Source: Gymnopilus junonius
Taxonomy: Eukaryota; Basidiomycota; Agaricomycetes; Agaricales; Galerinaceae
Assembly: GCA_015501075.1 (NCBI GenBank)
Contig: JADNYJ010000587.1
Coordinates: forward strand, 1-19,634
Direction of reading: 5' to 3'
DNA length: 19,634 bases
Both the position numbers and the translations under genes were made by a program. Below the pieces are notes generated by a model. It was not told the DNA's origin. It saw only the letters and a program-made list of their open reading frames with translations, and did no database searches. This document shows positions 1 to 9,603 of the stretch, piece by piece (the first letter of the stretch is position 1; each line of letters starts with the position of its first letter).

Positions 1-329
1 TGTCGGTCGGATTCGCGTTCTCTGCGTTCCAATAATTGTTCATGATAATCAATATTTGGATGTGGCACTTCACCTTTTACTTGGGGAGCCGTTGAAGTGG
101 GTGTTCCCAGTGATATTTGATCGGCCTGGCATATCGGATCTTCGGCGATTCCGTTCTCTGCATTCTTCTCTTGACTAGCATCCCACATAAAGTTCCAACT
201 ATTTTTTGTCCGTCCATGCCTCCTGGAATCATTTCGCTGGCCTCGATGGCAAACATTACAGGCTCTTGTACAGGAGCCTCGACAGTGTTTCCTGAATCTG
301 GGCTGTGGTTCCTCCTGTTCCTGGAACAT
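1..329 (-). CDS. Possible partial coding exon of an unknown protein, cut by the left window edge
   Basis: On the minus strand one frame stays open from about 403 down to base 1; the first ATG in it is at 329-327. The part nearest the edge reads like coding sequence, rich in Glu, Arg and Gln (for example EQLLERRERESDR). The first part has a Cys/Arg-rich patch with four cysteines within about 12 residues. Upstream, a GT-AG pair (donor GTGAGT near 446, acceptor CTTAG near 380) would place the frame in phase and is a plausible intron. I do not recognise the protein. A neighbouring frame is also open for about 60 codons, so the call could be wrong. Confidence 0.25.
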   Translation of the reverse strand, partial: MFQEQEEPQPRFRKHCRGSCTRACNVCHRGQRNDSRRHGRTKNSWNFMWDASQEKNAENGIAEDPICQADQISLGTPTSTAPQVKGEVPHPNIDYHEQLLERRERESDR

Positions 330-403
330 TCGGTAGGTCGTCGACTTGAGTTGATTCAGATAACATTTTATGTTGATATCTAAGATACGATCTGAAGTCA
401 CGA

Positions 404-1031
404 CTGATGCATCCGAAATACATACAAAAATGTTGAATCACTCACCAGAGTGAGAGATTTCTATTATATCTGATGCGTTAGGGGGAACCGAATCAAGTTA
501 CATATAGTCCATTATCCATCACTATGCAATAAATACTCATCGATAACCAGCCAGCCTCGTGGCCAGAGTCATGAATCGTGAGTCGTCCTGAGAATAGCTC
601 TGCGTAATTTGTTCGCAGTTCGAACTCACAGCCTGGAAGTCTGTCAATATGACAGATGAAACTGTACTTGCATACAAATTTAAGACGAGTAATAGTCTGT
701 TATCTACACCTACGTACAACGTACATACATACAACTTTATGATCGTTGCTATAATTTCTTTGAGATATACTCAAATGCCTGTTACATTACACGTAGCGCA
801 GTCCGATTGTCCATATGCGGATCGGAATATCCAAGAGGTCTATGTTCGTAACTAATTGGAAGGAAGACAGACGTAGTCAACCATGGCAAACAACGCGTCA
901 CCTTTATCCTCTGAGGGGTTGTACTTCAGATATCGATGAACAGAAGTCAGGTATCCATCACGAAGTGGTGAAGATGGTTTCCTGGCTTGCGGAATCGCGA
1001 ATAGTGTTGGCATACATGTCGCAACGCTTCT
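404..1031. other. Intergenic stretch, no recognisable feature
   Basis: Only short open frames in several phases, with no splice pattern or protein motif I can recognise. One frame at 958-1143 on the minus strand (61 codons) lies just past the coiled-coil gene. It could be an alternative last exon of that gene. Confidence 0.4.
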
Positions 1032-2378
1032 TCATCCGCGAGAATGCTCGATCATGTTGATCGAGATCTTTGCCGGCCAACAGCTCTTTGGCCGCTGTAC
1101 ACGAGACGAGTCGTCTACACTTGGCCCGAGTGCCACTCTCCATGTAAGAGAAAGGAGCTCTCCAGGCCCACTTGGCTTGAGTCCGGCCTTAGTGGCTAGA
1201 CGTTCTTGAACTTGGTCAACAAGGTTCCGGATCCGGATGCGATCCGCAATGTTGGAGTCCTGTTGAAAATGAACGTGTAATTAGCTACAGATAGAAAGAA
1301 ATTGATTAGAGGAAAACGAACGCCCAACGGTTCATAGGAGTGCAACTGCTCATCCAGTCTGAGGCATTTTCCTCTGAGTGCAATAATTGCCGAAGATCAG
1401 TCTCCACCTCATTCATCTGGACCTCTCTCTTGGCAGCTTTCTCCACTTCAAATCCAACAATCGACTTAGTCGCGCGATTTCTGCCGTGGCCGCCTGGTAC
1501 TTCTTTTTCATTGAGCTCAAGAGGCCTGCACCCTTCTGGCAATCCACGTTGGTGGATAATCTTTCAGACCTAAACTGAAGACGTTCTTCTTCCATTTGAG
1601 AAGTGAGCATTCTAAGTCGTTCTTCCAAACGCTGGATTTGCATTTGGTCTACATCAAATCTTTGCTCTAGGTTCTTGACCTTGACTGTCATTTGCTGCAG
1701 GGTCAGAGCCTGGCTTTGAAACTCCTCCTGCTTCTTCTTCAACTGGGCTTTGGCTTTGTCCAAGCCTCGCTGCAGACCGATAACTTCAGCCGCCGCGACT
1801 TTCGGGTTCTTCGACTTTGCATGGTCATGTTCGTATTGTTGTGCTGCGAGTTGAACCTCCTGTAGTAAGCCGTCGATGCGTTTCTGGAGTTGCTGAGCCT
1901 TTCTCTTTTCCTCGGAAGTTTCCTTGAGATCCAGCTCGCGCTGCTGCAGTGCTTTCTTTGGCCTCTCTTCCGCATCGCGGGCCCTTTCGTTCGCTTTCAG
2001 TCTTTCGTTTTGGGCGTGTCTGAGATCCTGTGCCACTTTCTTGCATTCTTCCTCACCGGATTGGATAGTTGCCCGAAGTTCGTCGACTGTGGTCTCCAGC
2101 AAACGGAGTTTCTCAAGAGTTATTTCTTCTCTATGCGTCATATCGATCTGCAACGTGCGAAGGGAGTCGGAATGGAGGGTAAGTTTCTGGCGCAGGACGG
2201 CGAGTGTCTTGGCCTTGCTTTTAGGGCACTTGTGGCATGCAATTTCTTGTAAAGCTTGGGCCAGATAAGCTAACTTTTCAGAAAGCGAATCTCCGGCCTG
2301 CGGCGTGATAATGCCCTTGCGTGAGGGCCCCTTCGCTGCACGGAGAGGGGACAATATAATTAAATCGTCCGAGGCCAT
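1032..2378 (-). CDS. Coiled-coil protein of unknown function, with a probable one-base frameshift
   Basis: Begins at the ATG at 2378-2376 and reads about 311 residues in one frame. From about residue 30 it is almost entirely Glu/Lys/Gln/Leu-rich heptad-like sequence, as in long coiled coils; a CHKCPKS patch lies near residue 48. There is no signal peptide and no membrane segment. Near 1446 the coiled-coil character leaves this frame (which stops at 1413) and continues in the next frame through KAAKREVQMNEVETDLRQLL to about 1318. One missing base would explain this. A further exon at 1259-1032 (starting DSNIADRIRI) fits after a 58-bp intron with a weak donor and a TTTCAACAG acceptor, for about 430 residues in total. 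The 3' end is uncertain. It is probably structural or scaffolding; coiled coil alone does not give a function. It could be a decaying gene or carry a sequencing error. Confidence 0.6.
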
Positions 2379-3321
2379 GGTTATGGCGAATGTGATGAAG
2401 AAACTGTAGGATATAGATTAGCTTCTTGTCGGCATCATTACTGAATTATCACGTACTGCTAAGTGGACTTGCGTCAGAAAGGAAACAGGTAAGGGGATGA
2501 AGTACAGGAAAGGGGCTAAAGCAAGTCAAAAGACGCCCTATTTAGGCGAATCTCATGATAAAGCCATCCAAGTCGACTTTGTTAGAGCGTCAGCCAACCT
2601 GTGTTTGAGGTTTGCAAAGTTTTCATGGTGATGAAAAGGTTATTCTGTCGTGGTGGCTGACAGCGACGAGCAACAAAGAAACACATCTCAACGGTCAACC
2701 GCAAACTTTGAATCGGAGCTTGAAGGTTGGTGAGCGCTTGAGCGCATAAGTCCCTAAGTAACTGGATATAAATTAATGCCCGTGTCCATACTCGAGAGTC
2801 CCGACTTGGAGTCACGTAAGGCTATAGTACCAATTATGTTGGTGGCAAACATCGTTCGTCTGCATCATCCCACGACTGGCACTCGTCTCAAGCTCACAGG
2901 CTTATTAGTATCACTATTACCAGCTACTAATCAACTCAGTCTACGAAACTCAGGATTTTATGATAGGCGAACACATTTATATTATAATCGAGTTGGGGAC
3001 TGGCGCTTACTCTGTGCTACTAGTAATGCGGGATTATATATGACTTAATATGTCCGCTCGTTGACTTGTAAGTTGGTAACCAGATGATTCAATATTCGCT
3101 CTCAGCCTCCAGGCGACAAGGTAATAGAGCACTGCCGAGCGCAAGCCGAGCGTGACTCACAAGAGAGAGAAGGGTCTGGTGAAGATTGGTACTTCGCCGA
3201 AGGTTTGGCAGTGACAACAAATTTGGGCCATTGGCATACCTAGCAAAAAAGATTTGATTCCCTATGATTTGATGTGGCATAATCTCCATCTGGTACCTTG
3301 ACAAAATATCTCAGTGCCACA
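2379..3321. other. Intergenic region between the coiled-coil gene and the P450 3' end
   Basis: Holds the upstream region of the coiled-coil gene (minus strand) and the 3' flank of the P450 (also minus strand). Open frames here are at most 90 codons, carry no motif, and look like chance. No tRNA or repeat was seen. Confidence 0.5.
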
Positions 3322-5571
3322 TTATTCCTCCTTCCTTGTGGAAATCCTAAGTTTCAGATGCCCCTTTTGCAATGTAAATTGATCTCTCAAATCCCGCAAC
3401 CATTGTACCGGATTATAGTCTGGTGTCTCAAACTCCATGTTGAAGTTCTTTACAAGGACTGCCAACGCGTAACGCATTTCAATTAATGCGAAAGAACGCC
3501 CTGGACAATTCTGGGGTCCGGCCGAGAAAGGTATGAATGCATCGCGAGATGTCACATATTTTATACCGGACGAGGAACTTGAAAACCATCGTTCCGGGAC
3601 AAACTCTTCCGAATGTGGAGAGAAATAGCGCGGGTCGCGCTGAACAGCGTAAGGTGGTACGCTAATCGCATTACCTTCGGGAGAATGCTATAAAGCAAGT
3701 AGTTGAATTATTAAATGACAGGAGGACTTCGTTATATGAGCACGTACACGATGGTGTTGCCCAACTGAAGGGCCTTTGATGATGTACCCTTTGCGGGCGC
3801 CCTTTGCAGACTTGTTGGCACTGCTGGGAATAAGCGCAAGGCTTCGCTTCTAGAGTAAGACGGAAAAAGGCACTGTCGTAATCTAGTGAATATGAAAACA
3901 CCTTAGACTTACATTACACCATTCAAGTAGTTCAAACGACTGAGAACCTCGCCATACATCTTGCCAGCAACCACATCACTAGCTGCCTGTTGGGCATCAA
4001 GGTCTATTTGGTATTCAGTGAAGAATCTGTCCACCTCCTGTTGTAGCTTTTTATACTTATCTGGATGCGAAAGTAGAAGGTAGACGATGCTACTCAATAC
4101 GGATGCTGTAGTATCCGAACCGGCGATTATTGCTAGGAGGCAATTCTGGACTATCAAGGCAAATTCCGACCCCAGCCTTCCACATGCTTCGCCCTGGATT
4201 AGAGCGTTCCGTCGGTATCATTTTTGAAACTACATATTATTACACACCATGTAATAAAATAGGTCCTTTTGTTTGAATTCCATTTGTGAGCGTTTGATGG
4301 AGATTTCAATACCGTAATTCATAAATTTCATCACCCAGTTATTAATAATTGGAAGAGAACGAACAGACGTGGCAATCCAAGGGAGGTGTTGGGTTATGCT
4401 CATGAAGCTATGTCCTCTTTTGTCAAACTCATATCTGAACTTCACAACGAGCACAGGGGACTCACAACATCGCCTTATCCATCATTTCCAGTCTTCCGTC
4501 TTTGTCGACATTCTCCATGAGTCGAAAATCACCTGAGAAACTTTGCGCCACTCAGACCGGGATGCAGGAGATAACAGAACTCCCTTACGCCAAATCACCC
4601 ATTAAATCGAATCTAGAAAGGAAAGTCAAGTGAATCAATTCCAATAGTTAAATGTGTTAGAACCTACGTAAAGCAGGAAAGCCATTTTGCCATATCCACC
4701 TGAGCAGTGCCTCGACTACATGCCTTCTTTAGCCGGTCATTTAGTTCAACAATTCGACATATCAGGAGCTCTTCATAGGTTTTCATTGGCTCAGCCCCGA
4801 ACGCCTTATTCCATGGTCCACGCAATTCAGCATGGAGCACAGAATCTCGGAGGTCTATCAGTGTGTCATAGCCTTTGGAGTTCCCTGCGTTTCCAAATCT
4901 ACGACCATCCCAGACTAGAAAAATGGCCCGGATCAGCTAAAACAATGTATTATCTAGATGCGGAAACATTACGCGGCCCTTTTGGCATTCCTTGATTGCC
5001 AAGAATCTGCGGTATCAGTTCCTTTTCCACTGTGGAAAGTTCATTTGGACCTAGTAGATGGTTCATTGATGCAAAAGAAGATGAGGTTGCAGTGCTTGTT
5101 ACCTATCCTTATAATTGGACCATAGCGATCATGCAATTGCTTGACGTAAATATGAGCCTGTCCTTGATATGCGACCCAGGCACCCCATAACTTAGTTAGT
5201 CTCATAATTATGGGGCCAGGAAATTTTGCCAAAGGGTGGAATGGCGAGAGCCGGTAAGCACAGACGGAAGTGGTCAGGGCAAGGTAGAATGCAGGGTACG
5301 CCAATGTCAGACTGAACATGGACGATGGGATAACGGCGTTGACAATAAATGTAGCAATCGATGGTATGGTCAGCAAGGCGATTGCTGCGGCCCAAAAAGG
5401 GACTGGGTCGCAGGTTTTAAGCCATAGGTGCGTCGTCTGGGCATATAAACACGTCAGTTGGAACCTTGAAAGAGTACAATATGGAGACACATAGAGACTT
5501 ACAAGAGCAGCGACAACAGTCGCTATAACAATGGTCTTGCAGTCCTGCAGCATGGATATCGTAGAGCACAT
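3322..5571 (-). CDS. Cytochrome P450 monooxygenase, membrane-anchored, ten exons
   Basis: Exons by my model: 5571-5503, 5436-5103, 5050-4973, 4914-4668, 4612-4589, 4540-4466, 4416-4248, 4193-3913, 3849-3750, 3687-3322; all nine introns are GT-AG, 48-66 bp. The joined frame has no stop and gives about 580 residues, normal for a basidiomycete P450 with a long membrane anchor. It has hydrophobic N-terminal segments, then the proline hinge FPGP (95-98), I-helix AGSDTT (356-361), ExxR (E428, R431; SEALRLFP), PERW (490-493) and the heme loop FSAGPQNCPG with ligand Cys520. The usual Arg of the heme loop is Gln518. P450s of this kind oxidise hydrophobic substrates at the ER using a P450 reductase; the substrate cannot be read from sequence. 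Exon 5 is only 24 bp. I chose the ATG at 5571; the ATG at 5553 or a GTG at 5616 are alternatives. I do not assign a CYP family. Confidence 0.93.
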
Positions 5572-6177
5572 GAAAGGCTTTGTAGGCAGGGTGGGTGGAA
5601 AGTGCTTGAAGGTCACTATTTAAGGCCTGTCCTCGACTGTGCTATTTCGACATTCACATGATGCATAATGGACCTGTTCGATCCATTCCATTCCTAAACC
5701 CATCGAAGCGATGCGTATTGCTTAAGAGAAGATGCGGCGAAGTGGGTAGCATAAAATGAACTAGATGGCAACGCCACACCACGCAGTATTGCAGGTGGGA
5801 TATCTCGCAAGGTTGCCGCTCCAAAGGTCAATAGTTGTCGTGCTCTCTTCTGTCTCTACCATTCCGTTGAGTTGCTTGTACCTTCGACTGAGTGTATTAG
5901 TCAGGAAAAGGATTATGACCACAAAAATTGTCCAAAAACACCCTTTTCTTTAACATTGACAAGGCATTGAGCGGCAGCCAAAATCGAAACGTAAATGGGG
6001 GGCAGTAGTGCATCACGAACTTGGTTCTCGACTGGAGTCTCAGAGAACTCCCTCAATGAAAGCTTGAGGAAGAGATAGTCCAGCAAGACTGATTAATTTG
6101 ACCTGTCTATAGTGTAATTGAGGAACAGCGGATGGAAGGTATGAGTGGTTAAAGTTTGTGGAAAATGGCAAACGCTG
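5572..6177. other. Upstream region of the P450, no gene seen
   Basis: Contains the presumed promoter and 5' leader of the minus-strand P450. No clear TATA box, repeat or coding frame was recognised. The right end abuts the transposon target duplication. Confidence 0.45.
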
Positions 6178-6185
6178 ATCCCGAC
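6178..6185. repeat. Left 8-bp target site duplication
   Basis: The octamer atcccgac lies directly outside the left inverted repeat and recurs exactly at 6811-6818, outside the right one. A perfect 8-bp duplication is typical of hAT-superfamily insertions (also of P elements). Confidence 0.85.
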
Positions 6186-6810
6186 TAAGGTAGGGCTGAA
6201 AAGTCTGACTTTTCAACCGACTACTTTTTAACACGTTAATAACTTGTTAATAACTTGTTAATAACCTAGGGGTATATATCGGCATGTTGAAAAATGTTAA
6301 AAAGTCACCAATGGAAATTTCCGTAGATTGCGTGATTTTGAGTGATCTGGACCTCTGGCCCATCTAAAAATTCCTCGGGCGGCGGGCGCCCTGTCACTGG
6401 CCCGTCAGACAGTATATGGCAACTCCGAGCCCGAATCGACAGCGTACACACCTGGATTACCTCACTGCGCTTCTTCACGGCCTTCCTGATCACGATTTGA
6501 GTTTCGGCTCTTACATAATCAATGACATCATGCTTCGTGACTCGCTCATAATATGATCATCTGACTCTATGCTGGGTACTTAGCATGGCCCAGAGGTATT
6601 GCCTAGCTTGAAGAATCCCATTCCAGCACATCCAGGACTTTTTTTGAGCTTCCAGAACTTTTTAACGCGAAAATATATTTTAGCAATGCTAAAATGAGTT
6701 TTAACATGTTAAAAACGAAAATGTTTAAACATCGGTTAAAAAGTGGTCGCCGGGGGCCGATGTTTTTAACTATGTTTTTAACTCCGGGGGGACTTTTTAG
6801 CCCTACCTTA
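6186..6810. mobile_element. Non-autonomous DNA transposon (MITE), hAT-like, 625 bp
   Basis: The ends are inverted repeats: left taaggtagggctgaaaagtc (6186-6205) and, at the right end (6791-6810), its reverse complement with one mismatch (19/20). Both sides carry the identical 8-bp flank atcccgac. The interior has no long open frame and no transposase, so movement would depend on an autonomous relative elsewhere. The subterminal zones carry the 10-mer actttttaac or its reverse complement four times (6223, 6296, 6657, 6735). This resembles transposase-binding arrays of hAT elements. An 11-bp tandem repeat and short palindromes (ttttaacatgttaaaa at 6699-6714) also lie inside. The 8-bp duplication and the TAGGG-containing terminus point to hAT; this is inference. 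The near-perfect ends suggest a fairly recent insertion. Confidence 0.88.
6235..6265. repeat. 11-bp tandem repeat inside the MITE
   Basis: The unit gttaataactt is repeated at 6235, 6246 and, without its last bases, 6257. It lies in the left subterminal region of the element, close to the first pair of actttttaac sites. Confidence 0.85.
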
Positions 6811-6818
6811 ATCCCGAC
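6811..6818. repeat. Right 8-bp target site duplication
   Basis: Second copy of atcccgac, directly outside the right inverted repeat, identical to 6178-6185. Confidence 0.85.
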
Positions 6819-7150
6819 TCCCGACACTGAAAAGTGAGAAAATAGACGGGCCGCCATAGACCGCCATCATGTGGCAGCTTTGTGGCTGTGGAGGTGTGGC
6901 CCCTCCACAAAACCTTTTATTATTATGGGATGCTTCCTCGGCTGGACGACCTAATACCACAGTCTTTGCTATCGGATATCTCTCGACAACGCCTTCTATC
7001 ACGCTTGGCTTCGATGTGCCACTCAAGTTGTATTTTCTTGGCGGCGAGGATTTGGGGTGTTGTGCGACGCGAAACCAATCCCACCTTGGCAACACGGCGG
7101 CACCCGACACTTCTTTCTCTACCTTCTTCTCTTTCCTTTATAGCTGCAGC
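6819..7150. other. Region right of the MITE, open frames on both strands but no recognised gene
   Basis: Overlapping open frames of 100-130 codons exist on both strands (6869-7261 plus, 7110-6808 minus). Neither shows a domain or splice pattern I recognise. The plus frame ends in low-complexity Cys/Ile/Phe sequence that runs into the tandem duplication, and the minus frame reads into the transposon end. I take both as chance frames. Confidence 0.4.
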
Positions 7151-7185
7151 TGTATCATCATCTTCATCTGTTCAGGTTCATGCCC

Positions 7186-7227
7186 AAACACCGTCTTAAA
7201 CAACCCAAATACCGTCTTAAACAACCC
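7186..7227. repeat. 21-bp direct repeat, two copies
   Basis: The 21-bp unit aaacaccgtcttaaacaaccc (7186-7206) is followed at once by a copy with one change (7207-7227). It sits inside the first 122-bp unit and partly explains the length difference between the two units. Confidence 0.8.
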
Positions 7228-7346
7228 CTTCAAAACAAAACAAAAGCGGGCATGTAACTGAGATTTTTTTTCTGTATCATCTTCGTCATCTGTTCAGGTC
7301 CATGCCCAAACACCATCACCACACACCGTCATAAACAATCTCTTCA

Positions 7347-7360
7347 ATATATATATATAA
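7347..7360 (+). promoter_or_regulatory. AT-repeat / TATA-like stretch with no assigned gene
   Basis: A run of alternating AT ends in tataaaggggg and is followed by a CT-rich stretch (about 7381-7405) and then, at 7455, a good donor-like gtatgt. This order resembles a fungal core promoter, leader and first intron on the plus strand. No clear coding exon follows, so it is only a candidate. Confidence 0.25.
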
Positions 7361-7599
7361 AGGGGGCATGGAACTAACATTTTCATTTCTTTTCACTTTC
7401 TTTGTATTGTTACCTGTACTTACGGAGCGCTCGTCGGAAGCTCGTCAACGAAGGTATGTATATAGCTTGTCGTCACTCTGCTTTCCTTTCTATCCTGTAT
7501 ATAAATGTCCTAGCGAGGTCGCTGCTCCCGTAGTTACCTGAGTTGCTTATGTAACGTAGCTAGGCTTTTTTACTATCAATATCAATGTGAAGCGCCAGC

Positions 7600-8330
7600 T
7601 CTGACCAGTGCCAGCCAGTGCCTTCGTTCAACGTTCAATCGCAAATTTGACCCCGTCTCTCCAGATCTCGACCTCTCTGAATCTGAATTGCGCTCAGCTC
7701 CTCGGGTATATTCAAATTAACTTAATGATTCCAAAACGATTCTGGCTGGTGACACGACGAGGAATACTTGACGCCATTCGAATTTCAAGGAGAAGATTCG
7801 CTTGAAGCGTTCAGTCGATCGCTTTGCGGCTAGCTTGCCCAAATTCTCAACCAGCACTGAGATCTCTTCAATTAACGGTCACTTATTTGGCGAAACTTAT
7901 AGAATTCTAGAGAATTCTTTCGACGTCATCTTCTTGGGGACCCTCGTGGTTTTGGTAAACTTGAATATTCCACAGGAGAAACTTTCTTCATCTCGCCACA
8001 TTTTGCAAGGCACATACCAGAGTGTCAGAAGCCCCTCTGCTAAAGATCACTCAGGTTCGCCGTCTTCTCCTCAAAATTAGCCAGGGCCCATTGCGTACAT
8101 ATGTATCACTTACAACGCTAAACCTACTTCGACCTGATCTTTGGCAGTCTGACCACGTTTCTGTCAAAATCAAAGATCTGACCATCGACATATTGCCAGG
8201 TGGTGCCATTGGCGTCATGACTATCCAGCACTAGCTCATTGGTCTCATCGATGGACAAGTATGAATTTCGGTCCCTTTACTGGTCCATCAGCCCAGGACG
8301 ATGAGATTTACGGGTTCGCACAAGTGCTTC
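7600..8330 (+). other. Coding-like but broken stretch, possibly an old pseudogene
   Basis: One plus frame reads protein-like in pieces: an acidic block DLDLSESELRSAPRVYSN near 7665-7720, then, after in-frame stops, an open stretch to 8080. Other pieces, such as NFGPFTGPSAQDDEIYGFAQ near 8260-8320, are in another frame. No consistent intron model joins them and I recognise no family. It may be a decayed gene downstream of the TATA-like element, or chance. Confidence 0.15.
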
Positions 8331-8997
8331 TGAATGCGTTCACCCGCACTGGTGGATGAATGTTGTATATGTATAGTTATGACGTGAGGGGTCATCAACA
8401 TCTTCTTCCTTGCTGTGAATCCCAGACTTCCAGGGCCCTGCCACGCGACAGGGTTCCCCGATGCGTTATAATTAAAGAACTCGTGGATCATGGGGTGTGT
8501 ACGGACTGGACTATTCTTCTTCATCTCTTCCGTCATCCTCTTCCATGTCCTTGTCAGCACCGCGGGGGAATTCACCGTGGACGGGGTGCAGAGGACATGG
8601 TTATAGAGTGTCACGTACGTAATTCCATCCTTTTGCGATTCTCTTCGCCATCATATGCATGCGGTGTGGTCAACTGTCACCATTCGTCGGGGGTACTGTC
8701 AGCATCAATAGCGAAGAAAGGACGGATGAAGTATGAATAGCGCCGCGATAAGAGTGGTGCGATCTAAAGGAATGCAGGGTCAGAAGTGGATAGCACGAAG
8801 GTTTGACTTGGTAAGGTGGCGACGAGCGAGGGTCTACATCTCCAGTTTCTGCCCATTTGATACGTGGTCTCGACAAAGACAGTAAATGTGTGGCTGGACT
8901 GGCCGAGTCCATTGCGACTGGTTTGACAAGAAGGAACTCCGTCGCGTTGTGGGTGGGTCGGGGATACACTTGAAAATTGGGTGACAGGCTCCTCTTT
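8331..8997. other. Intergenic stretch with weak open frames
   Basis: Open frames of 108-126 codons overlap on both strands (for example 8614-8288 minus and 8360-8740 plus). None has a recognised motif, and the two strands are open over the same bases. I see no supported gene. Confidence 0.35.
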
Positions 8998-9603
8998 CTA
9001 GGATGACCCACCGGTTCTATCGAGCTTTTTCAAAGTGGCGAGACTGTATGTCTCCTCTGACAACAGTTTCGTCAGGACCCGAACGCACCGGTCGTACTTA
9101 CATTTATAATACAAGTACAGGTCATCAACAGCACTTATAGCACCGTCACTTTCCTGAGGAGCGAGACGATCAGATAAGGATAAAGATAATAATGGATTCT
9201 GCCAACCCTTCGCCATCCTTGCCACGCTCACTGCCGCAGGGAAGTTTGCTTGAAGTTGACGTTCTGTGAGATTCAAATTGTGTGCCTCTCGATGACTTGA
9301 CTTCAGTAGAATCGACTTCGAATTCGAAGAGTGATGGTCTTTCAATGGCAGTGATGCACTGCCAGTACTGTACATGGACGTTTTACATGTACGTATACCC
9401 TGGCAGATGCCGTAGTTGAATAGATGATGAAAGGAGTTGTGGTTTGTGTTACAGGATACCGCGCGCGCATCAGTAGTAGTACTAGGCGCTAATGCTCCAC
9501 AAAACTGTCCCAAAGGTAATTTAATGATTGCATATGCAGACAACATGGTCATGGGGAGCAAGAGTACTCCGCGTGGGAGCTCCCACTGCCAATGTCCATT
9601 CAT
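8998..9603 (-). CDS. Hypothetical 201-residue open frame, doubtful
   Basis: Opens with a true ATG at 9603-9601 and runs 201 codons, longer than most chance frames in this region. The N-terminus has a hydrophobic stretch (VLLLPMTMLSAYAIIKLPLG), possibly a signal or membrane segment; the rest is Ser/Leu/Lys-rich with no recognisable domain. A donor-branch-acceptor trio near 9107-9062 (GTAAGT, CTGAC, GTCAG) looks like an intron but would put a stop in frame. It may be a young or false gene. Confidence 0.2.
   Translation of the reverse strand: MNGHWQWELPRGVLLLPMTMLSAYAIIKLPLGQFCGALAPSTTTDARAVSCNTNHNSFHHLFNYGICQGIRTCKTSMYSTGSASLPLKDHHSSNSKSILLKSSHREAHNLNLTERQLQANFPAAVSVARMAKGWQNPLLSLSLSDRLAPQESDGAISAVDDLYLYYKCKYDRCVRVLTKLLSEETYSLATLKKLDRTGGSS

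Larger units (their letters stand above)
7151..7385. repeat. Diverged tandem duplication, period 122 bp
   Basis: Two head-to-tail units start with tgtatcat at 7151 and 7273. Both contain catctgttcaggt, catgcccaaacacc, a taaacaa/cttcaa block and gggcatg followed by aact, with substitutions and small indels between. Each unit has inverted arms catgccc (7179, 7301) and gggcatg (7248, 7364). The second unit leads into an AT dinucleotide run. It may be a duplicated upstream regulatory region of an unidentified transcript, or part of an unrecognised repeat element such as an LTR; no partner copy lies in the window. Confidence 0.75.

Noticed and set aside
5437..5502. 66-bp segment as P450 coding sequence
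   Set aside because: It is open in frame, but it has a perfect GTAAGT donor, CTGAC branch site and CAG acceptor, and removing it gives a cleaner membrane anchor.
5572..5616. GTG at 5616 as the P450 start
   Set aside because: Nuclear fungal genes rarely start at GTG, and an in-frame ATG at 5571 precedes the membrane anchor.
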